Assembly (NCBI RefSeq): GCF_040605635.1
Contig: NZ_JBEXDG010000023.1
Span: forward strand, 82,335 to 146,334
Reading direction: 5' to 3'
Source of the DNA: Dactylosporangium sp040605635
GTDB taxonomy: Bacteria; Actinomycetota; Actinomycetes; Mycobacteriales; Micromonosporaceae
DNA: 64,000 nucleotides
The notes under the pieces are model-generated. The model saw only the letters and a program-made list of their open reading frames with translations. It had not been told where the DNA came from and searched no databases. A program made the translations under genes and the position numbers. Shown here piece by piece: positions 7,055-16,000 of the stretch. The first letter of the stretch is position 1. Each line of letters begins with the position of its first letter.

Positions 7055-8374
7055 TTACATCAGCCCGTTGTGGATGGCCGTGGTGAGTTCGCCGGCAGCG
7101 GTGTCCCCGTCCAGCGACCAGGCCATCGTCCCGCCGAGGCCGTTGGCCTTGATGTAGGACGTCTTCTGAGCGATCACCTGCGGGGTGTCGTAGGACCAGA
7201 AGGTGTTGCTGCCGTACTTCCAGGACGCGACCGCGACCGAGTCGTAGAGGACCGCGCCCTGCTTCGTGATCACCTTCTTGTAGTCCTCGGTGCCGTCCTC
7301 GTAGGTGCCCCGAGCCGGGCCCGTCGACGTCTGGAGCAGACCGTTGTTGGTCGTCGGCACGCCAGCCCAGCCCTTGGCGTAGTAGGGGATGCCCACGACG
7401 AGCTTCGCCGCGGGCGCCCCGCCGCTCAGGTAGGTCTGCACGGCCAGATCGACGCTGAAAGTATGCTGCGGGGTGGAGTACAGGTTGGACTGGTGCCCGG
7501 TCGTGGCGTTCCACGGCCCGACAAAGTCGTAACCCTGCACGGTGACGAAGTCCATGCTGGCCAGCAACGGGGCGATCTCGACGCCCGCGGTGATCTTCGC
7601 CGGGTCGGCGGGCAGGAACGCGGTCAGCGAGTAGTGCTTGCCGGTCTGCACTCCGTACGCGTCGAGCTGACGGCGGAATTCGGCCGCCAGCAGAGTGAAG
7701 TTCTGCTTGTCCTCGGGGCGGACCACGTTGCCAGCGTTGCCTTCGGAGCCGGGCCACTCCCAGTCGAGGTCGATGCCATCGAAGACGCCGTAGCCGCTCC
7801 CGACGCCACCTCGGGTGGAGTTGCCGATGAACGGCAGGTTGCCCTTGAGATAGAGGTCGATGCAGCTAGCCACCATGGCTTGCCGGGAGGCTGCGGTCAG
7901 CGCCGCGTCGGAGAAGTACTTCGACCAGGTCCAGCCGCCCAGGGAGATCTGCACCTTGAGGCCGGGGTACATCGCCTTGAGCTTCTTGAGCTGGTTGAAG
8001 TTGCCTGCCAGCGGCTGGTTGTAGACGTCGCCCACGCCATCGACCGACTCGCCGGCCTTGAAGCCCTTCTGGTAGTCGGCCCAGGCGTCACCGACACCGG
8101 CCGCATTGGCCTCGAAGCACTTGCCGTCCGCCCCGACGTTGCCGAATGCGTAGTTGATGTGGGTGAGCTTGCCCGCCATGCCGGAGGTGTGCACGTTCCT
8201 GACCTGGAAGTTGCGTCGGTAGACGCCCCACTGCGTGAAGTAGCCGACCTTGATGTGACCGCTGGCCGCAGCGGTGACCGCTGCCGGTGCGGCTGCTGCC
8301 GGTGACGTGACGACGGCGATACAGGCCGCCAGCATTGCGACGGCGACAGCAGCACGCATGACGCGTGGGTTCAT
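7055..8374 (-). CDS. Secreted GH18 chitinase
   Basis: The 439-residue protein has a Sec signal peptide (MNPRVMRAAV then a hydrophobic stretch to about residue 30). ATG 8374 has GGGAGG 5 nt upstream. The mature part is a single glycoside hydrolase 18 domain. The SLGGW strand is at residues 144-148 and the catalytic motif DGIDLDWE at 199-206 with E206 as acid/base. YAKGW and WSYD segments fit the family barrel. It should cleave chitin outside the cell. No carbohydrate-binding module is attached, which is unusual for a saprophytic actinomycete chitinase but not rare. Confidence 0.92.
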   Translation of the reverse strand: MNPRVMRAAVAVAMLAACIAVVTSPAAAAPAAVTAAASGHIKVGYFTQWGVYRRNFQVRNVHTSGMAGKLTHINYAFGNVGADGKCFEANAAGVGDAWADYQKGFKAGESVDGVGDVYNQPLAGNFNQLKKLKAMYPGLKVQISLGGWTWSKYFSDAALTAASRQAMVASCIDLYLKGNLPFIGNSTRGGVGSGYGVFDGIDLDWEWPGSEGNAGNVVRPEDKQNFTLLAAEFRRQLDAYGVQTGKHYSLTAFLPADPAKITAGVEIAPLLASMDFVTVQGYDFVGPWNATTGHQSNLYSTPQHTFSVDLAVQTYLSGGAPAAKLVVGIPYYAKGWAGVPTTNNGLLQTSTGPARGTYEDGTEDYKKVITKQGAVLYDSVAVASWKYGSNTFWSYDTPQVIAQKTSYIKANGLGGTMAWSLDGDTAAGELTTAIHNGLM

Positions 8375-8444
8375 TGGGCCTCCCTGTGTTGTGGGGCGCA
8401 CCGATCGAGCGTGGTGCGCAGACATCCGAGCTGGGGCGGATGCA

Positions 8445-8481
8445 GGTGGGGTCGCCGACCTCGTGGGCAAGCGACCCCACC
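8445..8481 (-). terminator. Hairpin after the subtilase gene
   Basis: An 11-bp perfect stem (GGTGGGGTCGC at 8445-8455 with its complement at 8471-8481) has a 15-nt loop. It begins 16 bp past the stop of the subtilase gene and lies between it and the chitinase gene on the same strand. No U-tract follows, which is common for actinobacterial terminators. Confidence 0.6.
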
Positions 8482-8496
8482 GTGGTGCAGCCGGTG

Positions 8497-9975
8497 CTAT
8501 CGCACGGCGTTGTACGCGTTGACCTCACCGGCACCGTAGAAGCCGTTGCGGTTTCCGCCCGAGCACGTCGCCTCGAATCCCTGCAGGAGAGGGACGGGGT
8601 TGTACACGCCGCTGGGGCAGGGCAGCGCGTCGGCGGTGCGCTCCAGGAAGGACGCCAGAGCCCCCGGCTGCATACCCGGGTGGGCGGAGAGCGCCAGTGC
8701 GGCGACGCCGACCGCGTGCGGACCGGCCATCGAGGTGCCTTGCTTGTAGCCCCAACCGTTGGTCTTCGTCGTCGTGTTGAAGGTGGTCGACAGGACGGCG
8801 TCGGCCAGCGTCGACGGGGAGCCGAGGTTCCGGAAGCGGGTGTCGCCGCCGGGCGCCGTGACGTCGACGACCCCTTGGCCGTACGACGAGTAGTAGCTCT
8901 TCAACCGGGTCGGGCCGACCGCTGAGACGGTCACCACGCCGGGCGCCTCGGCCGGCAGGTCAATGCAGGCGCCAGTGATCGTGCGGTCCTCGACCGGGAA
9001 GCTGCCGTCGTTCGGGCTGCCGCTGTCGATGAACTTGTGCTGCAGGTCGACGTTGGAGTTGCCCGCTGAGGCGATGTTGAGCACGCCCTTGTTCTGCGAG
9101 TACCGGATCGCGCGCTGGACGGCCGTCCAGACCGGGCGCTGCCGCTCGTCGTTGCGGCAGTTGAACTCCCACGGGTCGATGAAGTAGCTGTTGTTGGTGA
9201 TCTGCATGCCGTGGTCGGCGGCCCAGAGGAAGCCACAGACGGCCGCTTCGGGATAGATGAAGCCGTCGTCGTTGACCACCTTCACGGAGGCGACCTTCAC
9301 GCCGGGGGCCACCCCGGCGACGCCGACACCGTTGATGGCCGCGGCGATCGTGCCCGCGACATGCGTGCCGTGGTCGGAGGTGGTCGGGTTCCAGGCGGCC
9401 TCGGCCGTGTTGACCACGCCGCCGATGCAGGACGCGCTCTTGTCCTTCGCGATCTGCGTGGCGAGGTCGGGGTGGGAGCTGGAGATACCACTGTCGAGGA
9501 CCCCGACGACCACGTTCGGACTGCCGGTGGTCACCTTGTGCGCCTGTGGAACATTGATCTGGGTCATGTCCCACTGCCGGCTGAACATCGGCTCGCCGGT
9601 CGGGTCGCCGGTGGCCTGCTGCGCGGTGAGGTCGGCGACCTCCTCGGTGGCGCTGTCCTCGAGCGCGGTGCCGAGGCCCGCTGTGGACGCGACGGCGTCC
9701 ACGCCTGAGCCCGATACCGCGGTCGCGAACGCCGGGTTGGTCGAGCGGGCCACGAGCACGCCGATTTGGTGGTAGTTCGCGACGACCGCGCCACCGGCGG
9801 TGACGACCCGGTCTGCCGCTCGAGCTGTTGACTGACCTTTTGGCGCGATCACGATGTACGTGCTTTCCGGTCCTGCCGCCAAAGCCTGCGTCGGTAACGC
9901 TGCGGCGGTCAGGACGCCGGCACCGACCGCAGCGGCGGACGCGGCTGCCAGTGCCTTGCGACGAGATGGTCTCAC
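8497..9975 (-). CDS. Exported S8 subtilisin-like serine peptidase
   Basis: The 492-residue protein starts at GTG 9975, which has GGAAAGG 6 nt upstream; a TTG nine codons earlier is less likely. The N-terminus PSRRKALAAASAAAVG resembles a Tat signal, with an ALA cleavage region near residue 33. An inhibitor-like propeptide follows. The catalytic triad is D161 (VLDSGI), H202 (DHGTHVAG) and S415 (GTSMAGPH), all in family context. It is probably a secreted or cell-wall-associated protease. It is transcribed toward the chitinase but separated from it by a hairpin. Confidence 0.92.
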   Translation of the reverse strand: MRPSRRKALAAASAAAVGAGVLTAAALPTQALAAGPESTYIVIAPKGQSTARAADRVVTAGGAVVANYHQIGVLVARSTNPAFATAVSGSGVDAVASTAGLGTALEDSATEEVADLTAQQATGDPTGEPMFSRQWDMTQINVPQAHKVTTGSPNVVVGVLDSGISSSHPDLATQIAKDKSASCIGGVVNTAEAAWNPTTSDHGTHVAGTIAAAINGVGVAGVAPGVKVASVKVVNDDGFIYPEAAVCGFLWAADHGMQITNNSYFIDPWEFNCRNDERQRPVWTAVQRAIRYSQNKGVLNIASAGNSNVDLQHKFIDSGSPNDGSFPVEDRTITGACIDLPAEAPGVVTVSAVGPTRLKSYYSSYGQGVVDVTAPGGDTRFRNLGSPSTLADAVLSTTFNTTTKTNGWGYKQGTSMAGPHAVGVAALALSAHPGMQPGALASFLERTADALPCPSGVYNPVPLLQGFEATCSGGNRNGFYGAGEVNAYNAVR

Positions 9976-10058
9976 GGTGAACCTTTCCGTCGGACTGTCC
10001 AATCGACGTCGCGCTGTAACGCCACGTCGATGAACAAGCGCGGTTGGGCACGCCAGCG

Positions 10059-10145
10059 TTACACCAGATCGCTAAGCAGCAGCGGGAGGATTCGCTCCTC
10101 CAGCCGAGTGGTACTGGCGGCGGTTCGAGCGGCGAAGCGCGCCGG
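10059..10145 (-). pseudogene. C-terminal remnant of a DUF2399 (JetD-like) gene
   Basis: In reverse orientation the sequence reads RLEERILPLLLSDLV and a TAA stop. This aligns with the C-terminus of the DUF2399 protein at 11881-13080 (VMEERVLPLLLQDLS). The nucleotide match is strongest across the AGCGGGAGGA and CGCTCCTCCA segments. Only about 28 codons remain, wedged between the subtilase and glycosylase genes. It suggests that a second Wadjet-type operon once stood here, or that a partial duplication occurred. Confidence 0.55.
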
Positions 10146-10158
10146 ACGGGTCCCGGCA

Positions 10159-11082
10159 TCACGCGGTATGGGCCGCATAGCGGCAGGACTCGGCGAGGAA
10201 GCAGCGTCGGCAGTCCGGGGTGCCCGCGGTGCATGTGTCGTAGGCGACCTGCTGGAGCAGTGGGTGAACGCGCGCCAAGTCCGGGCCGTAGGCGAGTAGG
10301 TCCGCGGCGACCTGGCGGCTACCCGGTTTGGTGAGGCCGCCGTCGTGGTCGGTGAGACCGAGCCGGTAGGCGACCCGCACCAGATTCTGGTCGATCGGCA
10401 CCATGCCCGGCGCGTCGTTGATGATCGTCATCACGATGGCGGCGGTATGTGTGCCGACGCCGGGCAACGACAGCAGGTATTTCAGTGCGTGCGAGCCGGA
10501 GCCGGCGATCAGCCGGTCGAATGCCGTCGCGCCTCGCCTGGTGAGGATCGCCGCAGTGGCGTGCAGGCGGGCGGCCTTGACCTCGCCGAGCGGTCTGACC
10601 AACTGGGCCAGTCTGGGCAATGGCAGGGCGGAAAGTCGTCGAGGGGTGAGGCCACCGCATGCGGCGGTGAGTCGGGGGAACACCTTCCGTACGGTCGCAG
10701 CGGGTCGGCCCTGGGCCAGGATGGCCAGTATGAGCGTCTCGAACGGCGAGCCGGCCAGCAGGATCATGTCCTGGTGGTGGCGGCGCAGCGTTCTCAATGC
10801 CGGGTGACCCGCAAGGGCCATGGCACCGACCTGTTCACCGTTACGGAACGTGGCGGTCAGCAGGTCACGCAACAGCTCTTCTTCCGTGCTGGTCCGGAAG
10901 GTGAACTGCAGCCCGCCACGGTCGGCCTCGACCCGTACCGGGATGCCCTGCCCGTGCGGGTGGAAGGTGCGTTGCCATACGCCGGCCCCGGTCGTGTGCC
11001 AGGCCAGGGCCGGGATCTGCAGTTTCATGGTGGCCGCGAGATCGGGCTTGGTTTCGCAGGCCAGGCTTAATGCGGTAGGCAT
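10159..11082 (-). CDS. HhH-GPD DNA glycosylase with a 4Fe-4S cluster
   Basis: The 307-residue protein starts at ATG 11082 with AGGTG 6 nt before it. The C-terminal half has the helix-hairpin-helix LPGVGTHTAAIVM, the glycosylase aspartate in VPIDQNLVRV, and a C-X6-C-X2-C-X5-C cluster motif at the end, as in endonuclease III and MutY. The lysine that gives EndoIII its lyase activity is replaced in LPGVGTHT, suggesting a monofunctional glycosylase of the AlkA/3-methyladenine type. It removes damaged bases in base excision repair. Substrate specificity cannot be read from sequence. Confidence 0.85.
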   Translation of the reverse strand: MPTALSLACETKPDLAATMKLQIPALAWHTTGAGVWQRTFHPHGQGIPVRVEADRGGLQFTFRTSTEEELLRDLLTATFRNGEQVGAMALAGHPALRTLRRHHQDMILLAGSPFETLILAILAQGRPAATVRKVFPRLTAACGGLTPRRLSALPLPRLAQLVRPLGEVKAARLHATAAILTRRGATAFDRLIAGSGSHALKYLLSLPGVGTHTAAIVMTIINDAPGMVPIDQNLVRVAYRLGLTDHDGGLTKPGSRQVAADLLAYGPDLARVHPLLQQVAYDTCTAGTPDCRRCFLAESCRYAAHTA

Positions 11083-11194
11083 CGGTGCACCTCATCGGCG
11101 GGGGTCCAGGACGGCGAGGGGTGACCGAGATGCCATCGGGTCCGCCCAGCGTCGCCGCGAGCGCCATTCGGCGCTGCACGCGCCGATGCCGATG

Positions 11195-11225
11195 CCACTT
11201 CGGAGGTGTGCCACTTCCGAAGTGG
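11195..11225. promoter_or_regulatory. Inverted repeat upstream of the XRE pseudogene
   Basis: CCACTTCGG (11195-11203) and CCGAAGTGG (11217-11225) form a perfect 9-bp inverted repeat with a 13-bp spacer, about 40 bp before the XRE antitoxin remnant. It may be that antitoxin's operator or a hairpin. No toxin gene lies between. Confidence 0.35.
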
Positions 11226-11266
11226 CGCTCTACGTGCCTGCCGCGTTACACGTGGTGCGGCAGAGG

Positions 11267-11632
11267 GTGATCATCAGCAATTTGTCCGTCACGGAACGCT
11301 CGAAGCAGCGGAGGAAGGCCAGCGGCTACGTGCGGTGGAAGGACATCCGGGCCGAGCATGTCGAGCGGGCCGGGGTGAAGAGGCGTTCGAGGCGGGCAAG
11401 TGGGAGTCGCTGGCTGAGGTGGTCGGGCATCGTCTTGCCGAAGTTCGTCGGACTCGTGGCTTCACGCAGCAGCAGGTCGCCGAGCGGATGGGCGTCACCA
11501 AAGGACGTGTCTCGCAGATCGAGCAGGAAAGATTTCCGGCCAGGATGTCGTGGCCCGCTATGCGGCCGCGCTCGGCGGGCGTCTGCACCAAGCGATCTAC
11601 TTCGACGACGGGACATCGCTGCTATCGCCTGA
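11267..11632 (+). pseudogene. Frameshifted orphan XRE antitoxin gene
   Basis: Three frames in series give one recognisable antitoxin: RKASGYVRWKDIRAEHVERAG, then EEAFEAGKWESLAEVVGHRL with the helix-turn-helix FTQQQVAERMGVTKGRVSQIE, then GKISGQDVVARYAAALGG, and the family ending DIAAIA. The frame changes near 11380, 11527 and 11608 each need one missing G in a G-rich run. The RelE-type toxin expected upstream is absent. The gene is either decayed or carries base-call deletions in the assembly. Confidence 0.7.
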
Positions 11633-11646
11633 TGGTCGTGCTCGAA

Positions 11647-11811
11647 GTGTGTCAAATTGCGGGGTTGGGGTTCCCGGTGCCGGGCGCCCCCTGGACGCAG
11701 ATGGACTCGTCCAGCTCGGCCCGGACCAGCTCGTCCTGCTCCGGCTGGATCGTCGCGACGATGTCCCGCATCGGCCCCACGCGGGGCCGCTCGATCTCCT
11801 CCAGCAGGATC
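11647..11811 (-). pseudogene. Truncated helR copy D (short remnant)
   Basis: About 140 bp of helR, covering from Walker A back to the IRLLEEIERPR region, follow the same 24-bp junction block (11647-11670) seen in copies B and C. In antisense the frame again reads GTGNPNPAI and TGA. The copy is cut at 11811 and joined directly to the last 14 codons of a higA gene. This is what a deletion inside a helR'-leader-higBA unit like 4599-6130 would leave. Confidence 0.8.
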
Positions 11812-11856
11812 AAGTTGATCGCCGACTTCGGGGATGAACAACTGAAGGTGGCCTGA
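11812..11856 (+). pseudogene. Orphan 3' end of a higA gene
   Basis: Fourteen codons (KLIADFGDEQLKVA) and TGA match the C-terminus of HigA at 6130, with synonymous changes at several third positions. No other part of higA or higB is present. It abuts truncated helR copy D, and the DUF2399 gene ends 25 bp further on. Confidence 0.75.
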
Positions 11857-11880
11857 CATGGACGACGGCGTAGCGCACTG

Positions 11881-13080
11881 TCAGGACAGGTCCTGCAGCA
11901 GTAGCGGGAGGACCCGCTCCTCCATGACCGCGCGTCCGGTGTGGACCATGGCGGCGGCGAGCGCTGGCTCCCACGTCGTCGCGGTCGGCGTGCCGATCAG
12001 TGCAAGGCCGCCGGCCGCGTTGGCGCTGTAGGTGGCGGCGTCCATGCGCCACGGCACGGCATTCGGGTAGCGGGCCAGCGCGGCTCCGGTGAGTCGCACA
12101 CCCGCCCAGTCGAAGTCGTTGCGCCATCGGATCGGCATGTCCCGGCCGGCGGCACGCAGCAGCGTGTGCACAGCTGTCGACGGGACGCCCTCGGTGCAGA
12201 TCAACGGGCGTGAGGTCCCAGCGGCGGCCGCACGTAGCACCGCCGGGTTCTCACAGACGAAGATCTCCCGGCAGGTCAGGGTCAGGGGCGTGAGCCGCAG
12301 TTGGTGCAAGGTCACCCGCACTGGCACCCGGGCGGCGGCCGCCTCGGTGAGCCACGAGCCGAGCAGCCCGCCGACGGCCGGGACATTGAGCACCAGGACC
12401 TGGCTGGCGAGATCGTCGGGCACGACGCCGACCATGTCCCACAAGGCCCGCTCCTCCTCGGCGCCGGTGGGCACCGGCACCTGGTGCCATACCGCAAGGG
12501 CGCGCAGCGTCAGGCTGCGCAGGGGACCGTCGGCGAGCGCCTTGGTGTCACCGAGCAGCCGCTCGGCGAACGCCGGCATCGGCTCCTCGCCGGCGGGTAG
12601 CGCGTCCAGGACGGTGATGACCGCTCGCAGATCGGTGCCGCTGCGAGCGATCCGGGTGAGAGTCCCGTCGCGGAGCATCCCTTGCAGCCACTCCTGGAAC
12701 CACGGTGACGCGGCGTGGAGGCTGTTGGCCGCCAGCGTCAGCAGGGCAGCACGCTCGTCGGCGGCACGCCTGCGCTCTCCGGGACGGTCCCGCAACGGGC
12801 CGAGGACCGCGGTGAGCCCGGCGCCGTGGACGTCCCTGAGGTGCGTGTCGAGGTCGGCAAGGCGCACGGTGAGCCTGGCCACGCCGGTCGGGCGGTACAT
12901 CCCCGTGACACCGATGATGACCAGCCGTTCGTCGTCGGTCGGTGCGGTGATCGACACGCTGCCGTCGAGGCTTCCGCCGGTGCGTTCCAGGCTGCGGCGG
13001 GCCGCGTCGAGCAGCCGCCGCCAGCCGGTCGCGGTCCTCGGATCAGTCACGGAGTGGGTCAGCGGCGAGGGCGGGTGCAT
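11881..13080 (-). CDS. jetD: Wadjet nuclease subunit JetD (DUF3323/DUF2399, TIGR02679)
   Basis: The 399-residue protein has an N-terminal DUF3323-like region and a C-terminal DUF2399 domain with a Toprim-like acidic pattern: the glutamate in FVCENPAVL, LICTEGVPS, and the DFDWAG acidic pair. JetD is the topoisomerase VI A-like nuclease that cuts closed circular DNA after the SMC motor extrudes it. ATG 13080 has GGAGA 6 nt upstream and overlaps jetC by 38 bp; GTG 13050 is an alternative with an 8-bp overlap. It is the last gene of the operon. Confidence 0.85.
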   Translation of the reverse strand: MHPPSPLTHSVTDPRTATGWRRLLDAARRSLERTGGSLDGSVSITAPTDDERLVIIGVTGMYRPTGVARLTVRLADLDTHLRDVHGAGLTAVLGPLRDRPGERRRAADERAALLTLAANSLHAASPWFQEWLQGMLRDGTLTRIARSGTDLRAVITVLDALPAGEEPMPAFAERLLGDTKALADGPLRSLTLRALAVWHQVPVPTGAEEERALWDMVGVVPDDLASQVLVLNVPAVGGLLGSWLTEAAAARVPVRVTLHQLRLTPLTLTCREIFVCENPAVLRAAAAGTSRPLICTEGVPSTAVHTLLRAAGRDMPIRWRNDFDWAGVRLTGAALARYPNAVPWRMDAATYSANAAGGLALIGTPTATTWEPALAAAMVHTGRAVMEERVLPLLLQDLS

Positions 13081-16000
13081 GCCGGGTCTCCGGCGAGCCG
13101 AGCGCGCGCGCCAGCGTGCCGTCGAAGTCGGCGATGTTCATCGCCCCGTCCCACACCAGCAGCACGGCCGACACCGTGTGGTCGACCGCGGAGTGCGACA
13201 GGTCGTAGTGTGCGGCGCCGCCCACCGCCGGATGGGTCGCCCACAGGTCGTAGCCGGTCATGAACAGGTCCAGGTCGAACTGCTTCGCCAGCGACATCAG
13301 CTCGCCGCGGCCGTTGTCGTCGACCCCGGCGAACGCCTCGTCGAGGCCTAGCAGCCGTGGCGCGTCCGGCCGGGCCGAGCCGAAGAGGGCGTTCGCGGCG
13401 GCGAACAGCGGCAGGTGGAGCGAGACGGACTGCTCGCCGCCGGACAGCTGGCTGTGCCGGGCACGGGTGAGCGGTTCCGCGGTGCCGCCGGGCCGGTGCA
13501 GGGTGAACGCGAACTGCCGCCATTGTCGGTAGTCGAGGACCTCGGCCAGCAACTCCCGGTAAGGCTTCTCCGGCGCGCCGGACCGAGCGGTCTTGATCCG
13601 GCCGGCGAAATGCCGCCGCATCGATGTGAGTTGCGCCGGGCCGAGCCGGGCCGGATCCCGCTCCAGCAGTTTGCATATCTCACGCTGCTCGGTGTCGAGG
13701 TCATCGGAAAGCCGCCAGCCGACACCGACGGTGAGACCGGAGGACATCCGCCGGGCCCGCATCTGGGTGTCCATCGCGGCGACCAGATCGCGCGCCTCGA
13801 TCGTGCGCCGGTGGATCTGCCCGGCGAGCTGCCCGAGCAGCGCGTCCTCGAAAACCCGCTGCTCGGCGTCGGTGAGCAACTGCTCCTGATCCCGGCGGTC
13901 TGCCGCGATGCGCCCGGCGAAGCGGGCGACCGGAGTGAGGCCCTGCTCGTCGGCGACCCGGACGACGATGACACCCTCGTCGGTGTCCCACTCCGGCCGG
14001 TGGTCGAGGCCGGCGGCCGGCAGCTGTGCCTGGAGGTCGGCGAGCGCCGTGCTGAGCCGGGTGGCGCTCTGCTTGAGCGAGGTCTCGGTCGGGGTCAGCT
14101 CACGGGTGGCGGCGAGCATCGCCTCGTGCAGTGCGACGACGGCCGGGTCGAGCTGGTCTCCAGCGGTGTCGATGGCGGGCCACAGCAGGTCGGTGGGGCA
14201 GCGGATCAGGCCCAGGAGGTCGGGCCGGGCGAACGGTCGCAGCCGCAGCGCGTCCTGCCTGGACTCATGCAGCGCGGTGGCGACGGCCTGCCGGCCGAGG
14301 TCGACCCTGGCATGTGCGGCGGAGCGCTGCTGGAGCCCCTCGGTATAAGCCTCGCGGGCCGCGGCCATGGCCGCCTCGGCGGCGGCGATGTCCTCGCCGG
14401 CCGCGGCTACGTCGGCCAGGATCTGCTGCGCCTCCGCGCCGATGCCGCCGCGCAGGGTGCGTAGCTCCTCGTCCTTCTCCACGTGCCGACGGACGGCGGT
14501 GGTGGCCGCGGCTCGTGCGCCCTCCAGCCGTTCGACCGCCTCCTGATGCCGGTCGTCAGCCTCGCCGGACCGGTCGGCGGCGATGGTCGCTGCCTGGTAT
14601 GCGGCCTCCAGGCGCAGGCCCGCGCGTTCGAACCGGGAGACCGCGTCGGCGACGGCGTCGAGCTGCGCGACGGGTAGGGAACGCTCGGCAACGGCCCGTT
14701 GCAACGCCGCGCCGGCTGCGGCCCGCACGGCGACGGCCGCGTCGAGGCGCCCGGCCGCCTCTACGGCCGCTTCCCGGCGGACCGCGAGCGCGGCGGCCGT
14801 CCTGTCGTGGTCACGCCAGGCCGCCCGCAGCCTGTCGAGGGCCGGGAGCGCCTTCCCGGCCCGGTCGACCTCGTCGATGACGGCGAGCAGCGCGGCGCGC
14901 GCCTCGTCGAGCCGCGTCAGGTCCGACTCGAGCGCGTGGAGCCGGCGGTCGCAGTCGGCGAGCCGGTCGGCGCGGCGCGCGGCGCGGGCGGTGACCCCGA
15001 TGTACTCACACCGGTCCTTGCGCAGAAGGCCGGTGCCGTGCGCCTGCGCCCACCGACCGGCCGTGTCGACGCCCGAGCGGGTGGACAGGTCGCCGAGCGC
15101 GATCGACGCCAGTACCGCGTCGATCCTTGCGGCGGAGACGAGGTCCTGGGTCTCCGCGATGAGCACGTCGGCCAGGCTCGGCCCGCCGATCGGCGGGCCG
15201 GCGCTGAGGTAGGCGTCCTCGACACCGCCGCTGAGCGCGTCGGCGGTGTCGTCGGTGGACGGATACAACCAGGCGTCGAGCAAGCCCGCAGCGTGCAGCG
15301 CCGCCTCGACGCCGGCCGCATCGACCTCGGGCACGTGATCAGCGAAACGGACCAGGCGCCACAGCGGCGCGCCCGGACGATGGTCGCGCCGCGCAGGACG
15401 GGTCGCGGACGGGGTCGGGGCGTCGTCGTGCTCGGCCGCGATCCGCTCGCGCTCGTCGGTGACGCCGACGTGCTCCGCCTCGACCGCGGCGCGCTCCGCG
15501 GCCAGCGCGGCCAAGGTGTCCCGGCGGATGGCGAGCGGTGCCGCCACCGCCTCGGCGAACACGTCCTTGAGCGGCACGCCTTCGATGGCCTCGGTGAGCG
15601 TGTCCGTCAGGTCGGGCACGCCCAGCCGCGCGAGCGGCGCGGCCCACTGCGCGGCCCACGCGTGCAGGTCCTCGACCACCGCGGTGTGCGCGGTCTCCAC
15701 GGCGGCTGCGGCCCGCGACTCGGCGAGCGCGGCATCGTCCATCGCCGCGCGGGCGGCACGATCGGCCTCGGTGGCGCGCGCATGGTCGTCGTCGGCCCGG
15801 ACGGTACTGGCCACGCGCTCACGCACGGCGCGCAGGTCGTCGCGGCGGGCCGTCGACCGGGCCGCGAGCCGGGCCGGCATCCCGTCGGCATCGGCGGCGC
15901 CGTCGCCCCAGTCGATTCCGGCGAGTTGCGCGTCGGCGGCGACATCGTCGGCGAGCCGGCCCACCTGCGCCAGGCCGTCGCGGGCCGCGACCGCCGCCCG

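Noticed and set aside
11206..11856. A single 216-codon fusion protein of XRE and helR-like sequence
   Set aside because: The frame joins part of the XRE gene, antisense helR sequence and a higA tail; it is a by-product of rearrangement.
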